Shown here piece after piece: positions 1-5,665 of a stretch of 5,934 bases of DNA. The DNA is from Pyrinomonadaceae bacterium (GTDB lineage Bacteria; Acidobacteriota; Blastocatellia; Pyrinomonadales; Pyrinomonadaceae), in assembly GCA_025929655.1 (NCBI GenBank), contig JAICPV010000164.1:1-5934 (forward strand), given 5' to 3'. Position numbers and translations under genes: made by a program. Under the pieces are notes generated by a model, which saw nothing but the letters and a program-made list of their open reading frames with translations, was not told the origin of the DNA and made no database searches. Position 1 is the first letter of the stretch; every line of letters starts with the position of its first letter.

Positions 1-6
1 CTTTGG

Positions 7-35
7 TTGCCGAACGCCCGCCGTTACGCTAGATT
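7..35 (+). promoter_or_regulatory. Possible sigma70-type promoter for the TPR gene pair
   Basis: TTGCCG at 7-12 matches the -35 consensus at 4 of 6 positions. TAGATT at 30-35 matches the -10 consensus at 4 of 6, and the spacer is 17 bp. It lies about 70 bp upstream of the preferred ATG at 109, so it would give a short AT-rich leader. No other -35/-10 pair in the first 108 bases has acceptable spacing; a TATAAC at 70-75 lacks a partner at 16-18 bp. The match is modest and is only a candidate. Confidence 0.3.
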
Positions 36-108
36 ATTAATTTTGGAAACCCACCGGTTTTTCCGATTGTATAACGTTTATCATCGTAAGAGTTGCAGAA
101 ATCTTTTT

Positions 109-969
109 ATGGCTAGGAAGAGGCGAAATTTCGATCAGGTGCCGCTGCCCGCGTCGGACACGAAAGCGAAGGTTAAGTATGAGGATCCGTTTCAGCGAGC
201 GGTCGGCAAAAGGATCGAGGACGCCGCGGGCATCTTCGAAGGCCAGGGCAGAAATATTCTTTACGGTATAGCGGCCGCAGTCGTTCTCGGCCTTGTGATC
301 TGGATCATTTACTCGTGGAGCGGCCGAACGAGCGCGGAAGCGCAGACGGCTCTCGGCAAAGCGATCGAGATCTCGCAAGCACCGATATCGGAAACGCCTC
401 CGATCGCCGGTTCGAATCAAAAGACCTATAAGACGATCCGCGAGAGGTCGGAGGCGGCGATCGCGCAATTCCAGGGCGTTGCGGATAAATTCGGGGGCCC
501 CGCGAGCGACAAAGCGAAATATTTCATCGCCGTTAACCGACTCTTGATCGACCGGCCCGCGGGCACCCAGGAGCTTGAAGCACTCATATCGCATAGCGGC
601 GAAGTCGGCAGCCTGTCGAAGTTCGCTCTCGCTCAAGTGAGGGCGGATGACGGAAAAACGGATGAGGCGATCAAGCTTTACCAGGACCTTTTGGGGTCGT
701 CCGATCCGGTCATTGCCAAGGAGACGATCCAGTTCGAGCTCGCGAAACAATACGAAAAGGCCGGGCGAAAGGAAGATGCGGTCAGCGTTCTTTTCGATCT
801 TGTGAAATCCGCCAGCGAAGCCAAGGATCTGGAAGGCAAGGCAGTGCCTCTTACACAGACGGCCCAAAGCGCAAAAGAAAAGCTCAAAGAGCTCGATCCT
901 GAAAAGGCGAAGGAGATCCCGGAACCCGTGCCGGAGACGCCCGGCGGCATGCCGTTCGGTAATGGATGA
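109..969 (+). CDS. Single-pass membrane protein with periplasmic TPR-like repeats (YfgM-like architecture)
   Basis: The product is 286 residues from the ATG at 109. The frame is open back to a TTG at 7, but the extra 34 codons give an arginine/tyrosine-rich stretch with no family look, whereas MARKRR is a typical cytoplasmic positive-inside start. No strong Shine-Dalgarno site precedes 109. Residues 1-48 are polar and basic, about 50-70 form one membrane helix, and the rest should lie outside the inner membrane. Two TPR-like helix pairs sit at about 168-198 and 204-238, with the alanine/glycine/tyrosine spacing usual for TPRs. The tail (about 262-286) is rich in Pro, Glu and Gly. One N-terminal helix followed by TPRs is the layout of YfgM, the ancillary SecYEG/PpiD partner, but I cannot show orthology. 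Its stop overlaps the next start (ATGA at 966-969), so the two proteins are probably made together. A generic TPR scaffold is the safe reading. Confidence 0.85.
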   Translation: MARKRRNFDQVPLPASDTKAKVKYEDPFQRAVGKRIEDAAGIFEGQGRNILYGIAAAVVLGLVIWIIYSWSGRTSAEAQTALGKAIEISQAPISETPPIAGSNQKTYKTIRERSEAAIAQFQGVADKFGGPASDKAKYFIAVNRLLIDRPAGTQELEALISHSGEVGSLSKFALAQVRADDGKTDEAIKLYQDLLGSSDPVIAKETIQFELAKQYEKAGRKEDAVSVLFDLVKSASEAKDLEGKAVPLTQTAQSAKEKLKELDPEKAKEIPEPVPETPGGMPFGNG

Positions 970-2369
970 CGAAGAAATTTGAAGCATCATTATCTGAGAA
1001 AAGCGCAAAGGCCCAAAAGCTTCCGGTTTCGGTCCGCGCATACGCTCCCGGGTCCGCCGGCGCTGTTCTGATCATTCTCTTTTTTTCGGCGCTGCTGCTT
1101 TATCTGGGCTTCTTGTATCTGAGTGCGGTCACCGCGTCCACGGCGCTCCTCGTCATACCATTTCTCGCGCTTACCGATAAGTTCGTTTTCGACGGACGAC
1201 GCCTCTTTCGCACAGGACTTCTGCCGAAGCTCTGGTTTCGCCTGAACGGGTTGCGGCCGAGCGTCAAGCTCCGCAACATAGAGCAGATCGACACCGCTAT
1301 CGTCGGGACCTTCAAACGCGGCGGGCGTGTTCGGTTCATGCATCGCACCACAGTGTTCGGCAACGCACCGCCGATCGTTTTCGCGGGGTCGGGGCATCGT
1401 TTCCGCGAAATGTCCGAAGCCCTGTTCTCGCGCGTTGATCCCAGGGTCCTGGATGCCAGATCGCTGGAGCTCGCGAAATTTTCCACCACGCCGCGGGAAG
1501 CTTTGCGGATAGCCGCCGATTTGAAGATCCCTGCAAGTGACGTGCTGGAAGGCTCGCTTCGCAACAATTCAGTTTTAAAGTCTGCAGCGGCCAACGGTCT
1601 CGATCCAAGGCTGTCGGAAATATCGCAGGCCGAGATGTTGCGAAACGCCGCGAACAAGCTTTGTGCTTCCGGTTTTCTCGTGCGGGCCTATGAGGCGTTC
1701 CGCCGGGCTCTGCATCTGCAGCCTGGGAATCCCGGGCTTCTGTTCGAATTCTCGCGATGCATGCATCTGCTTGCTTTCGTGCGACGAAACAAGCGGTTTG
1801 AGCGACGGGCCGCGGCGGCATTGCGCCTGGCGGAAAGGCGCGCGGACGGGGACACGGAACTTTTAGAACGCATCGCCGAAACCTACCGGCAATTCGGCTA
1901 TTCGCGGCGGGCAGCGGCCGCATATCATACCGTGATCGAGACGATCGGCGACGCGTTTCGTTCGCTGGTCGGCCTTGCCGAGCTCGCCCTCGACGAAGGG
2001 AAGCTGGCCCACGTCGTCCATAATTTCTCCGCGGCGAACCGCATCGCCACGACCGCGGCTCAAAGGCGATGGACCAACGCCGAGGCCGATTATTTCGCCC
2101 GTCTGAGCGAGGACGACGAGTACATGGAGCTGGAGATCAGCCGTCTGAACCTGCTCGAAAAGCTCGACCGCTGGCGGCGGATCGCGTTGCGGCTGGCCCT
2201 TTATTCGCTCCCGCTGATCGCCGCCGGGACTGCCTTCGACGACGCTCTTGTCGCAGACGCCGGCTGGCTTGTCTCCTCCACCGGATTTCTGACCTGGGCC
2301 GGGATGAACATCGGCATAAAAATGCTCTCGTCCCGGATCCCCTACGACCTCGTCGCAAACGAAAAGTAA
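966..2369 (+). CDS. Membrane protein with PH-like domain and TPR-like helical region
   Basis: The product is 467 residues. The ATG at 966 overlaps the previous stop by ATGA and has no Shine-Dalgarno site, which suggests translational coupling. In order: a basic cytoplasmic N-terminus (1-29); two hydrophobic segments (about 30-52 and 54-70) forming a hairpin; a beta-rich segment (about 71-157) resembling bacterial PH-like domains (bPH/YdbT type), with the pattern 'TDKFVFDGRRLFRTGLL' then 'VKLRNIEQID'; a helical region (about 165-395) with TPR-like pairs near 223-256 and 301-365; and two further hydrophobic segments (about 405-423 and 432-452). The even number of membrane segments puts the PH-like and TPR parts on the same side, probably the cytoplasm. 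I do not recognise a named family. A role as a membrane scaffold acting with the upstream TPR protein is inference from the operon. The gene runs into a hairpin terminator directly after its TAA. Confidence 0.87.
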   Translation: MTKKFEASLSEKSAKAQKLPVSVRAYAPGSAGAVLIILFFSALLLYLGFLYLSAVTASTALLVIPFLALTDKFVFDGRRLFRTGLLPKLWFRLNGLRPSVKLRNIEQIDTAIVGTFKRGGRVRFMHRTTVFGNAPPIVFAGSGHRFREMSEALFSRVDPRVLDARSLELAKFSTTPREALRIAADLKIPASDVLEGSLRNNSVLKSAAANGLDPRLSEISQAEMLRNAANKLCASGFLVRAYEAFRRALHLQPGNPGLLFEFSRCMHLLAFVRRNKRFERRAAAALRLAERRADGDTELLERIAETYRQFGYSRRAAAAYHTVIETIGDAFRSLVGLAELALDEGKLAHVVHNFSAANRIATTAAQRRWTNAEADYFARLSEDDEYMELEISRLNLLEKLDRWRRIALRLALYSLPLIAAGTAFDDALVADAGWLVSSTGFLTWAGMNIGIKMLSSRIPYDLVANEK

Positions 2370-2370
2370 A

Positions 2371-2396
2371 AGCCCGGCGTCGACCGGGCTTTTTCC
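2371..2396 (+). terminator. Intrinsic terminator, probably bidirectional
   Basis: A perfect 7-bp stem, AGCCCGG (2371-2377) and CCGGGCT (2384-2390), closes a 6-nt loop and is followed by TTTT (2391-2394). It starts one base after the stop of the plus-strand gene. Read on the minus strand, the same stem is followed by a T-rich run (TTTTACTTTT), and it begins just after the stop of the convergent ATP-grasp gene at 2398. One hairpin therefore plausibly ends both transcripts. Confidence 0.85.
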
Positions 2397-2397
2397 T

Positions 2398-3447
2398 TCA
2401 GGCTTTTGTTGCTTTTGATTTTTTTGTTGGTGCCTTTTTCTCTGCTTTGGAGGAAGTTGCTGCTTTTGCCTTCTCTTTCGGAACCCGGTCGCTACCGCTC
2501 CCGGTTCTGACCGGCGGATTCAGCATAGCGGACCCGCGGTACTCGGGTGTTTCGAATCCTTCCTTCAACTTTTTCAGGATGAAGTCGGTCATGTTGTCGA
2601 CGATCCATCTGTGGTTGTATTCGCCGACCGATGCAAGCTCGGCGTCGGGCGCGGGATTCATGAAGTCGATCGCGTACGGAACCCCGTCCTTGATCGCGAA
2701 CTCGACGGTGTTGAGATCGTAGCCGAGGGCTTTGCAGATCGTGATGACATCCTGTTCGACGCGTTTGTGCAGCTCGGGCGTTAGGTAATTCTCGATGTTG
2801 ACGTACTGCATTCCGCTCAGGTACGGCTTCGACGGGTCGTATGGCATTATCAGGACCTTTTCCTGCCCGACGCAGTAGCAGCGGACGAAATGATCGTATT
2901 CGATGCCTTCCTGCAGCGTCATGCAGAGCGTGCCGGAATTATTGAATTCCTTCCAGAGCTCTTCGATGTTGTGGATCTTCGAAACGTTTTTCCAGCCGCC
3001 GCCGTCGTGCGGTTTAAGAAACGCGGGGAAACCAACGTAATCGATAACGCCTTCCCAGTCGATAGGGAATTCCAGATTGCGCAGGCTCTCGCTCGTGATG
3101 TCCTTGATGTATGCGTGCTGCGGCAGCAAAACGGTCTTCGGGATCGCGACGCCGAGCTTTGCAGCGAGCGAGAAATTGAAAAATTTATCGTCCGCCGACC
3201 ACCAGAACGGGTTATTGATGATATACGTGCCTTCGAGCGCGAGACGCTTCAGCATCGCACGGTAATACGGCACTTCGTGCGAGATGCGGTCGATGACCAC
3301 GTCCCATTTTTTAGGTTCGTCAAGGCGAATGCCGCCGACGGTGATCATTTCAGCGATGACCTCGCCGTTGCCTTTTTCGTTGATGCTGTTGATTATGGAT
3401 TCGGGAAACGTGACCTCACGTCCCACCAGGATACCTACTCGTTTCAT
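2398..3447 (-). CDS. ATP-grasp family ligase-like protein of unknown substrate, with Lys/Ala-rich tail
   Basis: The product is 349 residues. Residues 1-85 look like the Rossmann-like pre-ATP-grasp part (GILVGR; DVVIDRISHEVPYYR). The ATP-grasp fold follows. 'INNPFWWSADDKFFN' (77-91) leads into 'GVAIPKTVLLP'. 'GFPAFLKPHDGGGWKNV' (139-155) holds the probable ATP-binding lysine K145 and a glycine-rich loop. 'LQEGIEYDHFVRCYCVG' (178-194) is the hinge. 'NTVEFAIKDGVPYAIDFMNP' (246-265) carries E249, D261 and N264, the likely Mg2+/ATP ligands. The family joins a carboxylate to an amine or thiol via an acylphosphate; RimK and glutathione synthetase are relatives, and the substrate here is unknown. Residues about 322-349 form a disordered tail of Lys, Ala, Ser and Thr, possibly added late. 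The ATG at 3447 has AAGGAAGA (3455-3462) upstream. The gene is probably monocistronic, with its own promoter and possible operator. I recall similar 'hypothetical' proteins in Acidobacteriota and other phyla. Confidence 0.9.
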   Translation of the reverse strand: MKRVGILVGREVTFPESIINSINEKGNGEVIAEMITVGGIRLDEPKKWDVVIDRISHEVPYYRAMLKRLALEGTYIINNPFWWSADDKFFNFSLAAKLGVAIPKTVLLPQHAYIKDITSESLRNLEFPIDWEGVIDYVGFPAFLKPHDGGGWKNVSKIHNIEELWKEFNNSGTLCMTLQEGIEYDHFVRCYCVGQEKVLIMPYDPSKPYLSGMQYVNIENYLTPELHKRVEQDVITICKALGYDLNTVEFAIKDGVPYAIDFMNPAPDAELASVGEYNHRWIVDNMTDFILKKLKEGFETPEYRGSAMLNPPVRTGSGSDRVPKEKAKAATSSKAEKKAPTKKSKATKA

Positions 3448-3454
3448 TTAATTG

Positions 3455-3474
3455 TCTTCCTTGAATAAATTATA
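3455..3474 (-). promoter_or_regulatory. -10 element and ribosome binding site of the ATP-grasp gene
   Basis: On the minus strand a perfect TATAAT lies at 3469-3474. The best -35 candidates (TTCAAT at 3491-3496, 16-bp spacer; GTTCAA at 3492-3497, 17-bp spacer) are poor, so an activator or another sigma factor may be needed. Transcription would start near 3461-3463, giving a leader of only about 15 nt that opens with AAGGAAGA (3455-3462), the Shine-Dalgarno candidate, 10 nt from the ATG. Confidence 0.5.
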
Positions 3475-3475
3475 A

Positions 3476-3487
3476 GAACCATTGTTC
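3476..3487. promoter_or_regulatory. GAAC-N4-GTTC palindrome, LexA/SOS-box-like operator candidate
   Basis: GAACCATTGTTC is a perfect GAAC-N4-GTTC dyad, the core of the LexA box known from Bacillus and actinobacteria. It sits immediately upstream of the TATAAT element of the ATP-grasp gene, inside the promoter spacer, where a bound repressor would block RNA polymerase. A further GAAC at 3494-3497 makes a GTTC-N6-GAAC dyad with its right half. LexA is not visible in this window and its site in this lineage is not established here, so the factor is unknown. Confidence 0.4.
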
Positions 3488-3520
3488 CAAATTGAACAGT
3501 TTTTGAAATTCTCAAGTTTA

Positions 3521-3532
3521 GTTCAGTTGAAC
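3521..3532. promoter_or_regulatory. GTTC-N4-GAAC palindrome, possible second operator
   Basis: GTTCAGTTGAAC has 5-bp inverted arms (GTTCA/TGAAC) about a promoter length upstream of the ATP-grasp start. It uses the same tetranucleotides as the dyad at 3476-3487 but in the opposite order. The cluster of five GTTC/GAAC tetramers between 3476 and 3532 suggests a multi-site control region, though each site alone is weak evidence. Confidence 0.25.
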
Positions 3533-3599
3533 GGGCGATTCAAACGGGTCGGGAAGCAGTGTTAAAAGTATGTAACAACGGAAAGTCAGGCGCAGGAAA

Positions 3600-3662
3600 T
3601 TTGCCTGCTTTGCGTCTTTGCGGGAAATCTTCTTTTTCCCGCAAAGACGCAAAGCCCGCAAA
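3600..3662. repeat. Long perfect inverted repeat made of GCAAAG/CTTTGC units (REP- or MITE-like element)
   Basis: The arms at 3607-3627 and 3635-3655 are perfect 21-bp reverse complements around a 7-nt loop (TCTTCTT). After a 2x2 mismatch, five more pairs form between 3600-3604 and 3658-3662. Each side is itself repetitive: CTTTGC at 3608 and 3616 on the left, GCAAAG at 3641, 3649 and 3658 on the right, spaced 8-9 bp. Motifs of this 'gcaaagacgcaaag' type are, as I recall, dispersed in intergenic regions of several bacterial phyla. The element lies about 50 bp past the stop of the minus-strand pspA operon and could also act as a terminator or mRNA-stabilising hairpin, although no T-run follows on either strand. 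Confidence 0.85.
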
Positions 3663-3706
3663 GTGAAGAAGTCGAAAAACGAACGCAGCCAAAGTGCGAG
3701 TCTCGA

Positions 3707-4558
3707 TCAGGAATTTGAGCCCGGAAGCAGCTCGTAGTTGCCCATTTGGCGGTTGTAGGCGTCGAGGGCGCCGACCTCGTCGGCGGTTTGATCGAGCATC
3801 TGCTTCGTCATCGCGATGGAATCGGAAAGCTGCTCGAAATCGAGAAGCGAAAACTTCTCTGGCGTCGACATGGTCACGATCTCGTCGTTCAGGTAGCTGA
3901 AGAAATTTTCGATCGACTGAAGCTGGCCTTCGACCAGCTTGACGCTTCGCTCGATCTCATCGAACGAGGCGATCCGGCGTTTTAGGATCTCGACGTTGGT
4001 CTGCTGGATGCGTTTTGTCTTTTCGTCTGTTGCGCTTTCAGCGGCGCGATAGGCCTGCGACAGCTGGTTGTGTACAGCCTGGCGGTTGATCGATTTCAAA
4101 TGCTGTTTTCGACGGCGGTAAACGTCGAGCAGGTCGACGAAATCTTCCCAACGCTGATCGAGAGTTTTCAGATTCGATGGCAGAACGGCAGCACCGGTGA
4201 ATTTGCGGTAGTTGTCCTGGATCTTTTCCTTGAGCCAGCGGAGATATTCGACCGCCTCGCGTTCGCGTGGCGTGAAGGTTTTGATCAGCTTCTCGCGGGC
4301 GTCCCTGGCTGCTTTGAAAAGCCGCTGCTTCTCACGCCGTTGAACAAGCTGGCGATACCACGGCAAATTGGGCAGGACCATTATATATGCGACCTCAGCG
4401 ATCAGGGCGATCAACAGCGGAATAACGCTGAACGAGTAAGCGGCCGCAACGGCGAAACCGGCAAGGCCCCAAAAATTGACCGGTTCCTTGACCGCTTCCT
4501 TTGCGTAACTTTGTTCGAATCGCTGTAGATCCCGCTGGTATTTGGCCAGGTCCGCCAT
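3707..4558 (-). CDS. Membrane-hairpin/helical-rod protein encoded next to pspA, family not recognised
   Basis: The product is 283 residues. A short amphipathic N-terminus (1-27) is followed by a hydrophobic stretch at about 28-63 that can form two membrane helices or a re-entrant hairpin. It ends in 'LPNLPWYRQL', and the following basic residues (about 72-92) fit the positive-inside rule. The remaining 190 residues are charged and almost wholly helical. Coiled-coil-like stretches lie at about 98-120, 135-175, 180-228 and 235-265. There are no cysteines and no catalytic motif. The ATG at 4558 lacks a clear Shine-Dalgarno site. The gene starts 47 bp after pspA on the same strand with no evident terminator between them, so co-transcription is likely. 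By inference it is a membrane partner of PspA, analogous in position but not in sequence to PspB/PspC. No downstream gene follows on this strand, only the inverted repeat. Confidence 0.85.
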   Translation of the reverse strand: MADLAKYQRDLQRFEQSYAKEAVKEPVNFWGLAGFAVAAAYSFSVIPLLIALIAEVAYIMVLPNLPWYRQLVQRREKQRLFKAARDAREKLIKTFTPREREAVEYLRWLKEKIQDNYRKFTGAAVLPSNLKTLDQRWEDFVDLLDVYRRRKQHLKSINRQAVHNQLSQAYRAAESATDEKTKRIQQTNVEILKRRIASFDEIERSVKLVEGQLQSIENFFSYLNDEIVTMSTPEKFSLLDFEQLSDSIAMTKQMLDQTADEVGALDAYNRQMGNYELLPGSNS

Positions 4559-4605
4559 AAATAACTAGATGCCGAAAAGAGCGTCGGAGTTTGGAGCAAT
4601 TTCCT

Positions 4606-5394
4606 TTAGTTCGCTGCCTCGTTCGTTTCCTTTACGATCACGTCCTCTAGCACTTGCTCGTCGTTGTCGGCAGCCCCGGAACCGGCACCGATCTGCTTAC
4701 CGGCAGCATTGCCAGAGCCCGCACCAAGAAGGCCCATCTGCTGCTTGTATTCAAGCAGCTTGTCCTGAAGCTGGATGTCCATCGCCTCGCGTTCGATGTC
4801 GGCCATCTGATTGTCGACTGACGACGTGCCAAGCTGAAGCTTTGCTTCGGCGGCAGCAACGCGACGGTCGATCTTCTCGCGCATCTCGTTGAAGGTGGAA
4901 GCGTCGTCGCCGATGTTGAAGGTTTCCATCGTCTGGGCGAGCTGCTCCTGAAGCTTCGCCTGCTTGGACGCGGAAATAAGCTGCATCGCTTCGGCGGTGC
5001 GCTTTTTCATGTTGAGGACGTAGTTGTCGCGGGCCTTCAATGCCTGTTTCGAGGCGAGAGCAGCATGCTCAAGCTGTGCTCCGGTGCGTTCCTTGTCTAA
5101 CTGTGCCTGCTGCAGTTGTCCGATGTAAGCCGTGGCGATGTCGTCGCGGCCCATTTTGACCGACGCCTTGATCTTCGAATCCAGGTCTACGACCTGCTTT
5201 TCCAGGTTCTCATGGTTCTTTATGAGGAGCCGCTCGGTGGCCATGACTTGAGCCACCGAATTGTTCAACTCAGGAACACGATCGCGCATGTCCCGGATCG
5301 TCTGCTGGAGCACCAATTCCGGGTTCTCAATCTTATCAAGTGCAGCCCCGGTGCTCGCCCGAAAAACTCGTGTCAATCTCGCCCACAGTCCCAT
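4606..5394 (-). CDS. pspA: PspA/IM30 (Vipp1) family membrane-stress protein
   Basis: The product is 262 residues and belongs to the PspA/IM30 family, bacterial relatives of ESCRT-III that bind, coat and repair the cytoplasmic membrane as helical rods or rings. The N-terminal amphipathic helix (about 1-22, 'MGLWARLTRVFRAS') is the membrane-binding helix 0. The family signature 'ENPELVLQQTIRDM' follows at 23-36, then the long helical hairpin (about 26-150) and further helices to about 222, ending 'DKLLEYKQQMGLLG'. PspA of E. coli is about 222 residues. This protein continues with a Gly/Ala/Ser linker containing GAGSG twice (224-228, 236-240) and an acidic tail ending in ETNEAAN, giving Vipp1-like length but without the basic C-terminal helix of Vipp1. 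The ATG at 5394 has AGGAG 9 nt upstream (5404-5408). It is the first gene of a likely two-gene operon with the membrane protein at 3707-4558. Confidence 0.95.
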   Translation of the reverse strand: MGLWARLTRVFRASTGAALDKIENPELVLQQTIRDMRDRVPELNNSVAQVMATERLLIKNHENLEKQVVDLDSKIKASVKMGRDDIATAYIGQLQQAQLDKERTGAQLEHAALASKQALKARDNYVLNMKKRTAEAMQLISASKQAKLQEQLAQTMETFNIGDDASTFNEMREKIDRRVAAAEAKLQLGTSSVDNQMADIEREAMDIQLQDKLLEYKQQMGLLGAGSGNAAGKQIGAGSGAADNDEQVLEDVIVKETNEAAN

Positions 5395-5403
5395 CTCTTT
5401 TCG

Positions 5404-5408
5404 CTCCT
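5404..5408 (-). promoter_or_regulatory. Strong Shine-Dalgarno site of pspA
   Basis: AGGAG on the minus strand lies 9 nt before the pspA ATG at 5394. It is the clearest ribosome binding site in the window, fixes the pspA start, and suggests higher translation than for the neighbouring genes. Confidence 0.75.
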
Positions 5409-5482
5409 AAAATGCGGTACTAAACGCACTTCCGCCAAATCAGTACGACGGAAAACAAGCGCAAGTTGCAATCACGGAAATC

Positions 5483-5510
5483 AGTATATCAGGATTTGCT
5501 CAATTTTGAA
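5483..5510 (-). promoter_or_regulatory. Candidate sigma70-type promoter for pspA
   Basis: On the minus strand TTCAAA (5505-5510, 4 of 6 matches to the -35 consensus) and TATACT (5483-5488, 5 of 6 matches to the -10) are 16 bp apart. They would give a leader of about 80 nt. I saw no convincing sigma54 GG-N10-GC element, although sigma54 control by PspF is the rule for enterobacterial pspA. The direct repeat AAATCAGTA (5437-5445 and 5478-5486) overlaps this area. Confidence 0.35.
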
Positions 5511-5665
5511 TGGCAAACGCCGGCCGAGAGGGGCGAATGCAAGAAGTCCGCAAGCCAGGCGTTCATTTCAATAAGAACCGGGCCGCGGAACGAACCGTGA
5601 AGCCGGGTCGGGCATCAGATCCTGCGGTATCATCAGCATCGCAGATCGGGGACAGGTCGGGAAAT

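Noticed and set aside
7..108. N-terminal extension of the first gene from a TTG at 7
   Set aside because: The extra 34 residues are Arg/Tyr-rich without a recognisable pattern, there is no ribosome binding site for the TTG, and the region contains a candidate promoter. The ATG at 109 gives a normal cytoplasmic start before the membrane helix.
37..1041. Long open frame on the minus strand opposite the first TPR gene
   Set aside because: Its product is Arg/Leu/Asp/Phe-rich with no domain pattern, and it spans the promoter and junction of two convincing plus-strand genes. It is the usual antisense frame of GC-rich coding DNA.
1336..1923. Minus-strand open frame inside the PH-like/TPR gene
   Set aside because: Its composition is dominated by Arg, Pro and Ala with no hydrophobic core pattern. 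It lies wholly within a well-supported gene.
2069..2722. Plus-strand open frame running through the terminator into the ATP-grasp gene
   Set aside because: It starts in the wrong frame of one gene, crosses a strong terminator hairpin and continues antisense to another gene. Its product is Arg-rich and patternless at first.
2890..3468. Plus-strand open frame opposite the ATP-grasp gene
   Set aside because: The minus-strand product has clear ATP-grasp motifs over the same bases. The plus-strand product shows no family features.
5395..5520. Sigma54 (-24/-12) promoter for pspA, expected by analogy with enterobacteria
   Set aside because: I looked for GG-N10-GC with TGGC/TTGC context. TTTGGCGGAAGTGC has the wrong GG-to-GC spacing and no other candidate fits.
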